This document shows positions 11,195-23,100 of a stretch of 64,000 nt of DNA, in pieces. The stretch is taken from assembly GCA_030248215.1 (NCBI GenBank), contig JASANG010003953.1:1-64000 (forward strand). The letters run 5' to 3'. A program made the translations under genes and the position numbers. How positions within the stretch are numbered: the first letter of the stretch is position 1; each line of letters starts with the position of its first letter. The stretch comes from Enoplolaimus lenunculus. Its lineage: Eukaryota > Nematoda > Enoplea > Enoplida > Thoracostomopsidae. The notes under the pieces were generated by a model, which was not told where the DNA came from, did no database searches, and saw only the letters and a list, made by a program, of their open reading frames with translations.

Positions 11195-14100
11195 CTGTAT
11201 CATTTTGGGAAAGTGCGTTTTAATTCATTTGTCAACACATAATTAATATTAAAGGAACCATGATATCTAGAGATTGCCTATATCTAGTTTATATAGCGTG
11301 CAACTATAGCAAACACAAATAATATTGAATGTTTCTTATTTTTCAACCATTCTATTATCATATGGTACGTATCCATTAAATTTTAACCAGTTCATTATCT
11401 CCGCAGAATGCTGAAGTCATCTCTTGCACGGTGTACACGGTAAATTTCATGAGTTGATTTTAACTCAGAATGAGTTGAATCTCTCAGTCTGAGTTAGGAC
11501 TATCAGAACTCAAAATTTTGAGTTGATTCAATTCATTCTGAGTGAATTAATCAACTTATCCAGAGTCAACTCAACTCAGAGTGAGAATTAACTCAACTTA
11601 GAGTGAGTTAATGTTTACTGATATTAATTCAGAAATAACCAACTCGTTAGCTGAATTGATTAATCAACTCATTGGAATTTACAGTGTAAGCGGATATCCG
11701 TGTCCGGTAATATCGGTGTCCGTTTCCGGTTCCGTTTTAGAAATAACGTTACTTTTACGTTCAAAATTAGTTTTATATCTCACATGTTTTGTTACAGATA
11801 CGCTGTAATTGTTCGAAATGAAATAAGAATTACGAAATTAATTCAAAATCTTAAATATTTCGATGCATCTGCCATTTTTTCTTTGAAATTTTCGAAAGAC
11901 TGGTGAATTTATACATGCTTCAATTGTGTTGGCAGAAAATAAAACATTTATGAAATTTTTACACTTCACTATCCGTATTCCGTTTCCGTTGTTTTGATCA
12001 CTATACGTTTCCGTTATTTTTACTATCCATTTACACCCTGCCTCTTGCTCAAGCGTCATGCTCCTGTAGCTGAATCGTGATGGTGAATGCCTTATACGGA
12101 GCAGTCTGGCGTTCGAATCCTAGCATGAAAATATGTTCCAGATGACATAGAACGTTCGAAAAGCTTAAAATAATCTAGCGCTCAAAAGACAACATATATA
12201 TAACTGCAGCAAAAGTATACTTAGTTCATAATGCGGGATTTAATGTTTGTGTATTGATACTTTATACTGTTCGTTCGAAATTGCGCTTATATATATGCAC
12301 GCCAGGTTCGTATTAAAGAATTAAACTTTCTAGTTATAGGAAAAGATAAATCTGAGATGCATGGGATCCGTTGAAATGCATAATATCTAATAGTGCAATT
12401 GCATGCAACAAACCACTTTGCACCACATTTATACTGAAAGCCACGCAGTTCAAGTAATTATGCTATCATTTTAGCAAAAGTTTTTTGACACCTAAAATTG
12501 CGATATATACGTGATTTATCCTAATTTTTAAACGTAAAAATAACCAAATTTCTGGTATTTCGATAACTGAAACGAAAATCGAAGTGGACTCCGATTTTTA
12601 AGGGATACGGAAATGGAATTCGATATCCGGTTACACCGTAAAACACTCCAAAAAATTAGTATAGTTTCATTCTGAAACTTTAAAATTATTTTTTCGCTCT
12701 ATTTTTATTTCGAAAATTTTACGAAAACTGCGTGCAACCTCTGCAAAGTTAAAGATTTACGTTTACTCAAGTTCAGGTTTTGAATGTAGGTCATTGTTTA
12801 GTTTGAATATATTTTTAGCAAATGGGCTTGCATGATCAGATAATTAGAAAGAGTTGGTTATATGCCCAATGGTAGCACGTTCGTGCGGCCAATCAGTGGC
12901 TCCGCTTCGGTAACTTTGAGCGCAACGGCACCTGGCTACCCACAGCGTCGAGAGTACTATATAGTTTCGGCCGACTGCTGAAGCATTACTCGCAGCTTCT
13001 CTCACTGTATGCCGCACCAAAGCCTGTTTTAATACCTGGAGACAATAAACTTCTTTTTCAAACTTAATCATGCAAAACTCCAAAATCTTGTGTTATTGGC
13101 ACTCGCGTTAAAACCACGGTACATCAAGTAAGTTTAGATCGAAACGAACATTACGCCATTAGGAAAAGAATATTATGCTGTTAAAAGATTGTGCCTTACA
13201 TTGGAGAAAAGAATATTATTGGGAAAAAATATTATATCTTATAGGGAAAAATATAATGAGAAAGAAAGAAAGAATGTTATACGACAGTGAGTAAGTTCAA
13301 GACATGCACAAAAACAGCAAAACATTGTTTTGCATGTATTCCACTCGGTAATGTTTGTGAATAATGGCCAATGCTACTTATAGTAGCATGACAGTATTTT
13401 AAACAAGCGTATTTCTAATAAATATCAGTATCAGCGCAAAGATACGCCAAAAACTAAAGCCTAAACAACATTCACTGTGCCAGAATAGTAACCCAAATTA
13501 TAATTTGTGAACAAGTGAGCTATATCACAGCTAATGATATAGGAACAGTACTAGACGTTTCAAAATGCTGTAATACGATTCTAGTTTTGTAATTTCAGGT
13601 ATAAAACAAACCAGGAACTATCACTATTTGATTATCAGCGACTGTTGTTCTGAACGGTTTTTAAGCGTTAAAGCAAAGTCTGAAGCTCAATGGTTAATAA
13701 CTAGGTAAAAGTGCCCCTAGAAGGGACAGATTGTGATATGTTTCGCTTGAAGCATGTAAAAGAGGAGTTTAAACAAGGGTTAGTTAGACCATAGATCAGT
13801 AGGTAAAGCTTATAATATTAGCTCCATAACTTCTATGAAAATAGTTGTCATCTATATCTTTGTCGGCTGTCTTTCAGTGGTAACACGCTTGCGGTCAATG
13901 AAACAAGAAACATATGGGCCCAGCGGACATCACCTATCAGCTTAATTTTACCGTTTGTTGGGTTTTACAATGTTCAGTTTATAAGTGATCTAATCTAGCA
14001 TTCTTCATTGGAAGAGGATATTTTTTGAGTTTTAAAATATTCATGTTTCTAAAACTTGATTAGTAAATATTTCAATATTGCAAGATACAAATTGCGTCTA

Positions 14101-17100
14101 TTGATTATCAAATAAAAAATGTCACGCATACGTGCTCGACTATTTTACCTATCTTTACCATGACAATTTGATGATGTGAAGCGAGAAACTTTTCCAAATT
14201 GTGTTCTGTGCCGTGACATATTTAAGCTATTCATCTAGAAAATACCATTCAAACGTTGCTAAATATTTCAAAGAACATGTTCTGCTGGCGCTCAATTGAG
14301 ATATATACGAAAGGCATGTTGAGAGTTGTACTTTAGAACGCCTTGAAAACCCATAATGTCGATTTATAGCTTAACAGATGAAAGTTCGTTGGGCCCATAT
14401 GTTTCTTGTTTCACTTACCGCAAGCGTGTTAACGCTGAAAGACAGCCGTCCAAGAACTAGATGACAACTATTTTCATAGAAGTTATGGAGCTAATATTAT
14501 AAGCTTTACCTACTGATCTATGGTCTAACCCTTGTTTAAACTCCTCTTTTACATGCTTCAAGCGAAACATATCACAATCTGTCCCTTCTAGGGGCACTTT
14601 TACCTAGTTTCTTTCTTTTACATGGGATACGGTGAGGTTTTATGCTAAGTCTACTCGTAAGCGTACGCCTAAGCCTAAACAAAATATGTCTAAAGCGTAC
14701 ACTTGCTCCATTGCAATCCACCAAAAGCAGCCTGTTCCAAAGCTATAATGCATGGGAGGTTATTACAAAATATTACTGTCTTAGTTAGAAATTTCAGTAG
14801 AACAAACATCGCAAGGATACGTAATCTATTGCACGGTGTCATTAGCATCACACAATAATATCGACTAGGTATGGTAATTACATATTTGTAATACAATTTT
14901 TTCGAAAAATTACAAAAATCAAACTTTTAATAACAACTTAAATGAGACGTTTAGCTGTTCAATTTGAGTATGGTGTCGAAGCGGCTAATTAGGATATTCT
15001 ATACGCAAGTTACCTCATTCCAGCTCTGCTTTCCTGCAGAGAACATTCTGCAAAACTTTCAAAAAGCGTGCATTCTCGATGTTTGAAACATATATTGTAA
15101 ACACTAACGTGTTTCAATGATTAACCGGTAATATATTCGCTACAAGTATATCGAGTGGAAACCAGGTGATACATTTATCTTGATATTTTTGTATATACTT
15201 TGAATTTGTCTACGTTCGTGACTGCTGTAGTTGGTTTATAATGAAATAGATGAAAATTATCATGGGCGCAAAATATTATGGTGAGCAAAGCTGCATTCTA
15301 TATGGGGGGTAAAATATGAGAGCAATATATTATACGTCACCGGCACATGCAAACTCTAGGGTCCTGACTATTGAGCATAAGCCAATTCTAAAATAAAACC
15401 TAAGCTAAAGTCTAAAACTAAACTAAACATTAGCCTAATCCTAAGACTAAACACCTACGCCTAATGCTTCTAACTTTTATGTGTTCCTTAGTATACTTGA
15501 CATGGATAGACTAACAAAACAAATTAGAAAGTTTTCAGTTTGTTTCGATTAATTTTCTCAGTATAAAATGTCCACTTTATAGCTGTGTCGTATGGTGCAA
15601 AAAATCTCTCACAAAAGCGACTGATAAACGAAATTGAAGCTTAGAAGGTATTTAATTTATGAGACAGCACCTTTACTATTGTTTGATAATTATATTTTGG
15701 TGTTTGGGCTTGCATGCAAAATTATCTGCCCGCAAAATTGAAACAGGCAGTCTGGCATCCCGCTACTGTGTACCGTTGCTGAATATCACACTTTTAAGCA
15801 ACCTTTTTGTAGGCGTTGACAGAAACATGAAGATTACTTACAGATTGCACTAATATTTTCCTTTGGTATACTGTAGTGACCCGAATAAGAGGGGGACTGA
15901 TATTTATTTGGCCTCTCCAGAGGGAACCCCCCTTGTCATTCGGTTACGGACTGTTATTTATTTTTAACCCACGCTCCGCCGCCCTTCGTTACTGATATAT
16001 ATCCGGTACTGCAATTATCCGTTGAATTAAACGTTTATTTGTCTTGTTTGATAAAACTTAGGCCATGAGGAAGGGTTATACATTGGAATATACTTTCAAA
16101 TCTTAAGTATGCTTTAAAGCTTTGAACTCAAATTATTTGGTCCTGGAGTCATTTATGCGCTACAAGTAGGGTTAATTGACATGTATGGATTCTAATTAGG
16201 GTTTAGGGACTCTATCCGCTTACGGACTCTTATTAGGGATACGGACTCCAATTGATTCGGACTCAAAATGGGGACCCCCTCATATTACCCCTCCCCGTCT
16301 TATTCGGGTCAATACAGTAGTGTAATAGACTGACCTGAATCGTGTACACCGTCTTTTTCAGATTTAAAACTATTCATGCTTGATTTTCTACTATTTTTCC
16401 GGCTTGTTACACTGTTATTTGCGGAACCAGCGCTGGACTTTGTTCGAACACTGCTTTTGCTTCCTATAAACCGTTTAGGTACTTAACGTTTCAATGTTGT
16501 TAAGACCGACGTTATGGGATAAATATGGCCGGTTATGTAAAGCATTGATTGCAATACGTGTGCGCTTATACAGGAATATAAAACTTATTTGAAACAAGCA
16601 CTTAAACCTAAAAGTGTCTGTGTAAGCATTAAGAAATTTTCGGTGAAGATATATCACTTTTGCCACCCTTGTAAACATACTGGTCACCTTGTCTGTTAAT
16701 TAATGATTCTCACCTTTAAATTAGGCACAATTTAGCCATTTTACACCATAACTCCGTAAGACGCAGTATGCGTCCTTGACGAATGTTAAGCCCCATTCAT
16801 ACGTGCAAGTTTTTAAAGCGAAAACTTGCAGATGCAATTTGAAAGTACAGTTCCAGTTTTTAAAACGTGCAGTTGCCACTTGCACGTTCTAGTTTTTACA
16901 CAGAAAACTGAAACTTAAAGCGGTCCTTGCAGCTATAAGTTACAGTTGCAAGTTCTCGCTTGAAAAACTTGCGCGTGTGAATGAAGCTTTATACAACAAA
17001 ATGTTAAGCTAAAACACACCTTTCTTCTTTTGCAAGCTTAATTGTGACAACATTGATCGAAGAGAGCCACTTTTTGAATGAGAACTATTGACTTCGTCTT

Positions 17101-20100
17101 CAATATCTGCATGACCTAAAATACTCGTTTTGCTCGTCATATTTGACGAGAGGGGTTACGTATAAAATCACATATTTAACTGGATAGGTTTTTCATTATG
17201 CATATCTGCACTTTAAATTCCATTGAGTTGATTTTTTACTCAGAATGAGTTGAATCAGTCAATCTGAGTTAGGATTATCAGAACTCCGAATTCTGATTTA
17301 ATTAATCAACTTTCCAGGAATCAACTCAACTCAGAGTAAGAATCAACGAAACTCAGAGTGAGGTAAAGTTTTTTGTTACTAACTCAGAAATGACTTTTTG
17401 TCTCAGTTGATTAATTAACTCATTGGAGTTTACAGTGTGAAAGGTAAAAATAAATTTGGACCACATCTTTTAAGCTCTAAAAGCAGGTTATTTATCTGGC
17501 AACAGATCTAAATTTTTCCTGCTTCAAATTCAAAAAGATGCAAAAAATTTACATTGGACCGTATATACATTTTCTTTAAACAGCGGAGCTCATTTAAGAA
17601 TATACTGTTTGATGCCTTCTAAAGGACTTTAATGTTCAACTACGCCCAAAAATGGCCAGCTCTTTGATGTTAGGTTCTCATTGTGACATGTAACGTTTCC
17701 ATTCATTTAAGTTATTGACCACTTGTCATCTAAGAATTGAATGTTTCTGAGGTATATACATGTTGCGTTCGTCAAATGTTTGAACACTGTTCAAAGAACA
17801 GATGTTTGTATAGCTCCACACATTATATTAACATCTGGTACCGCAATTACTGTTTGCCTACAGTTGAATAAAACCGCTCTCATGATGGAACAATTCGATT
17901 TGGAACAAGACCGGATTTTGTTTAGTTATATACCAATCAGCAAGGGTGCCAACGGAATTCCGATTCCGGCTAAAATTACGAAACATTCGGGTTCCTATTC
18001 CGATTCCGACTGGCTTCTATTCCGATGCTGGAATTCTGATTTTTCGGTTGTGAGTTTTTATGCTGATTAAACATAAATTTTGCTTTTTTTCGTTTGTTTG
18101 CAAACCTGTTTGTTTTCGTTAGTATAAGTATTCTCAGTAGCAGAGTAAATTATTTTGCTGATTGTCAAAATGTGACTGCAATTGAAAGCTTTAAGCTCTA
18201 CCTTTAAACGAATAACAAAATCTAAACTTGAAATTCTACTTCATAGCGGCAAGCAGTGATATTAGCCCCACTAGTTCTTAAATATAGCTCGATATTTGGT
18301 TCCACAGTATTCTTACTGTATTGAAAACGACGCTCCATTGAATTGGTTAATTTTAAGAAATGTGGGTCCTGTTATTTATGATTTCATAAGACTTCATATT
18401 TAAAGTTTTGAAATGTTTAAAATACGCTTAACAACATTTAAACTTAAGGCTAAATTTGTTCCTGTGCTTCGAGAATTGGCAGGCTGCTGTTAGAATTGGC
18501 AAGCCTCCATTAATATCATAAATTTACAGGTTAGTAGACCGCTAATACAGTCAGCTATACTAGCAATTTTTACGGAACTGTGAACAAACAGACAAACATA
18601 CTGCAACAAAAAGTCAAAAGTTAGAAACTTTAGTTTTTGATAGAATTACTAACACTTAAATTCCGATTCCTGTTCCGCTCCAAGTTTCGACAAAAAAATT
18701 TGATTCCGATTCCGCTTCCGGCAAAATTTTTTTCCGATTGGAACCCTGCGAATCAACACAACAGCCGATAATGTCACTCTTTTAAATAAATATGTATGCC
18801 ACATACCAAAAAGTGCGTGGTACAAAATGTATCAACACGATTTGAGCGTTACTCTGCCCTCCCCACACTGCAAAAAATTGTGAGTCAAATTGACTCTCTC
18901 CGAAATAGGCTCTACGGGACTACACAAATTGAGTCAAAATTTGACTCCGGCAGAGTCAAATTCGATTCACTGAGTCATATGTTTGACTCTGGCGGAGTCG
19001 AATTTGACTCAGTTTGTGTAGTCCCGTAGAGCCTATTTCGGAGAGAGTCAATTTGACTCACCATTTTTTGCAGTGCATTTAGGGATAGATGTTGCTTGCA
19101 GCGTACAAAATAGTTGTTTAAGTGGAGAATTATTTGATTCAGACCATAAAAACCATAATATTTTGATAAATATGCGAACATACCTCACACAGCGTAGGAT
19201 GTAGGCCGAACACGTACCGTTCACGCTGAGTTGGTTACACTATTTCTTACACAACGTGTATCCAGTTGCTCATTCTTCTCATAAGTATTACGGCCCTGTT
19301 CTATGCATTGGTCCACTCTTGGTACTTAATTATCGCCCGAGCAGTGTACAGCTGAATGTTTTCCACAGGGATGGATCCAACAATTTTTGCTGTGGACGTC
19401 ACCCTGCCTCTTTTCCGAATCATCGGTGTCTCTCGCTATTGGGTGGGCTAACCTGATTCGCTGTCTCCATGGGCAATCACAACATCTGCCATGCTTGCCC
19501 GACGTACGTCATGAGTCTGGTTTGTTCTTTTTGAATCTGCCGTTGATTTTCGACGTGAACTTATGCTGTCTGTAAAAAAACCATAACCTCGTATTTCAAA
19601 CAAAAACACTTAGTGACCTTGTGTATTTTGCTTAAATGAGAGTTAGTTGCTGTTTTGCGCATGACGTACAGCTACCAAAATATACCACTTTCAGCAATAT
19701 CGCAGATAATTTATTTGATACACCTCGTTTGTTTAGCTTGAAAAGTATAAATTGGTTGATTCTCAACACGTAAAAAGCTGTTTTTGCCATATATGTTCCC
19801 CAAGCTGGTTTCTGTCAAAACCTACTTCTCTTGTCTCGAAGGCTGATTTGTGAAAGCATCGATCGTAAAGAACTGGCTTTCGATTGTGAACTCGTTTCGT
19901 CGTCAATATCTCGGTGCGCTAAAATTGTTTATAAGTTTAGTCGTCCAATCTGTAACCATTAATTACTTTAAACTTGCTCGTGTGGACAACAGTTTCACAG
20001 GTAAATCTAATTTCGAGGTAGGTTTCGAACCGCAAAAGTATATAGTACTTGTTAGCCGGCAGTGTGCAATGTCCAAAAGTAGCGAATAAAGAACAATCTG

Positions 20101-23100
20101 CATGCAAATTTTCTTTTCACAGAACAATCACGTTTCTGTTCCAAGAAAACAATGTAAACAAAGTAAATGCTGGAAAGTTGCCCAAAATACGTATGTGGGG
20201 CATTCCAGTTTTATTATATAGATTTTATTGCGGGAAAAAATTAATGACGGTAGCTGAAAATTTTCGGTTAAACGAACATACTTTCTTTTGACTGATATCT
20301 TCTTCGCTGAACATGAGCGAGTTTCTTGCCATCCAACGGTGCTAATTCTTCGTCGTCGTACTTTTCGTCAGTAGCATTACCATCATCACTTGCGCTGTGA
20401 CGTGATAGACTCGAATGTGTTTGTGATCGTGATGAATAATGTTTATTGAATTTTCCATTGCTCTTGTAGTCGCTATCGACGCTGATATTGTTTGGTATTA
20501 ATTCGCCATAATTCTCTACAGTTGTCGTACCATTTTCTTCGTCGTTCGCGTAATAGTAATAATCGGTTTGTTTTGTGATTGAGTTGCCAGGCGGTTGTTC
20601 ATCACTGTCCGATGCGTCTTCAATATAACGTCCACTGTGCTCACTTTCGGAGTATTGAGAATTCGTTGTTTTAATTCCGTCAATGGCCGTTTCGGAATAG
20701 ATCGAATTTTTCAGGCTTTGACGCGATGTTTCTTTGTCGTAGCTGTTTGACGATACCGCTACTACGTTTTCGTACTCCGTAGTTTCAGTGACATTTTTGG
20801 ATGCTCGATATACGTCATTTGTCGAATTGTTAATTAAATCCGCTGTAGCTACGGCTGCTCCTGCAGCCACTGTTGCGTTTGAGTTTTTGTTTTTGGCAGA
20901 TTTTTTCTTTATTTTTAATTTATTTTGTTTTTTAATTATTTTCTTGGTTTTTACTTTTTTGTTTGAATTGTCTGCTGCGGATGTTAATTTATCGTCAATT
21001 ACAAAAGGTGAGGACACAACGGTACTATCAGGTGTGCGTGGACCACGAATGCGCGGTTTTTTAGTGATTTTGCCTTTGATCGCGCCTTTTTTCTTAACCT
21101 TAGATTTCTTTTGATCTTTTTTGGTTTTCTTCAACGAATTTTCTTCACCAGGATGTGCTGTCGTTTTTGCTGCTGCTGTGAAATGCGGCTTACCCTAAAA
21201 TTATCAAATATTTTTAAACATTCTCTCAACATTTAGATAATGCTGTATTTAGTTTATGGGTTATCCACGTTATACTGTCTACGCTACTGTAAAAAAATTG
21301 TCCACACACCAGGTTTTAAGGGCGGGACAAAACGACGATGTTCTTAAGCTGCAAAGACTTAGCATAAGGTGTAATTAGCGAGTGGGATTTGGCAGCAGGT
21401 CCTTCGAAGGGACTAAGGATAATGTAGGTACTACCTGGGCACAGTGTCTGACAATACGAGTTCCTTCGAACAGACCCTGTATAATCGCTAAACAAAGATT
21501 CTTAACACAAACTTTGTGTTTTGAAATAAGCTGAGTCCCTTCTGCCAGACTGTGGACAAAATAGTTGTTTTTTAAATAACGTATTGACAATTTGCCATGG
21601 GTATGGATGGCAACATGACCAAGCATAGGTCGTTTAGAGAGTGTAAGTTGTCAGCAGGGTCTACACGGGATATGAGTGACATTTGGACATGTAATTTGGA
21701 AACCATAAAACTACAGATCTAGGACTCGTATGCGGGGAGAATTATTTACCGTAGCGTAGACAGTATAACGTGGATGACCCATTATTGTTAATTTTTGGTT
21801 CGTCTAAAGCACTAAAACATAAACGTAAACAAAAGCTTAACCCTCAGTTTTAGCTCCACAAGCCTATTTTATATTACAGTATTATATCTGAGGAAGACTT
21901 TTGTAGCTAAACATGTACTTACCGTTCAATTCTGTACAGTTACCGGCATTTGAAACAGCTGTACAAATTCGATTGAACAAAAAGTTCCAAGCAAGGAATC
22001 TCTTGTCACAATTTAAAAAGTACAAAAGACGTTCAACACCGCCGACAAGTAGGTTTTCAAGTAACCAGTTTATATTTCATCAATAAAATCATAGTACTTG
22101 AAGTTTAATAACGATCAATCGAAAGATCTTACTACAGTTTGAGCAACGTCCGAAATGGTACTCTCGCTTAGGGCTGCAAATTTTTCATCTCTTCGCCTTT
22201 GCAAGTCAATTAAACTGCTAGTGTAAACAGGTGCGGCAGGTGGCACACGCTTCTTTGACTTGTCCGAACATAAATAACTGAATAAAATAAACGCGAAATA
22301 TATACCTCCTTCTTCTAATTCTTCAACTATATTTAATAATACAAAAATGCTTCAAATTTATTAACTTTTTGTATAGGGCCTTTTCTTACAACCAATATTA
22401 TATAAACTTGACAAGATACTCTGGCCTTTGCATACTGACTATTGCCAGTTGAAATATACCGCATTAATGTTGTATATCTTATTTACAATCATGGCCTGAG
22501 GTGCCGCCTCTATACCACCCATTTGGAGGGCATCTCTAAAGGGGCCCCACTCTAACCGGTTAAAACAAAAACCGCTAAACTTTTAAAAAGCGTCTGGCTT
22601 CTTGCTCATTGTGGAAGGAGCTTTCACTTCAGGGTGCAACCGGAGGAGAAAACTACCGGAGCCGGAGGCGGAGGTCAGCGAAACTTGCCGGAGCCGGAGG
22701 TGAGGCGAAATTAGGTTGTAAAAATAATGGTTAATTAGTTAATTTTAGCCAATACCTGTAATATTTTGTTAAGTTGTTTGGTTTTATGCTATATTTCTGC
22801 GAAATATTGGAAATTCTTTCCTGAAAATTGTAACGAAAGTGAAACAAAACGTGCTAAACACATGAATTTTGCAAAATAATGCAAAATTTTACTACCGAAA
22901 TTGCCGAAACCTCCGGCAAAAATTCTACCGGAGCCGGAGGCCGATTTTCTGCCCGAGCCGGAGGTAGACTTATGGTTATACCCTGCCACCGCTGCCTTCT
23001 CCAGCACTGTTAACGATTTGGTAATCATTGATACTTTTCAATGACGAAAGTGCCACTGTTAGTATACCTGAGCTACCCCTGCCCAACCGGTATGATGAAG

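Noticed and set aside
12844-13083. 79-codon minus-strand frame over the GC-richer block
   Set aside because: The same DNA looks better as a promoter/LTR-like block on the plus strand; the frame has no recognisable features.
17741-18070. 109-codon plus-strand frame
   Set aside because: It runs into the hAT-like element at 17941 and reads its ATTCCG repeats; no splice sites or domain.
18796-19029. Frames reading repeated Asp-Ser
   Set aside because: They are translations of the GACTC/GAGTC-rich foldback MITE.
20788-21114. 108-codon hydrophobic plus-strand frame
   Set aside because: Antisense of Lys-rich codons in DCX exon 3; the Phe/Leu-rich product is the usual shadow of AAA/AAG runs.
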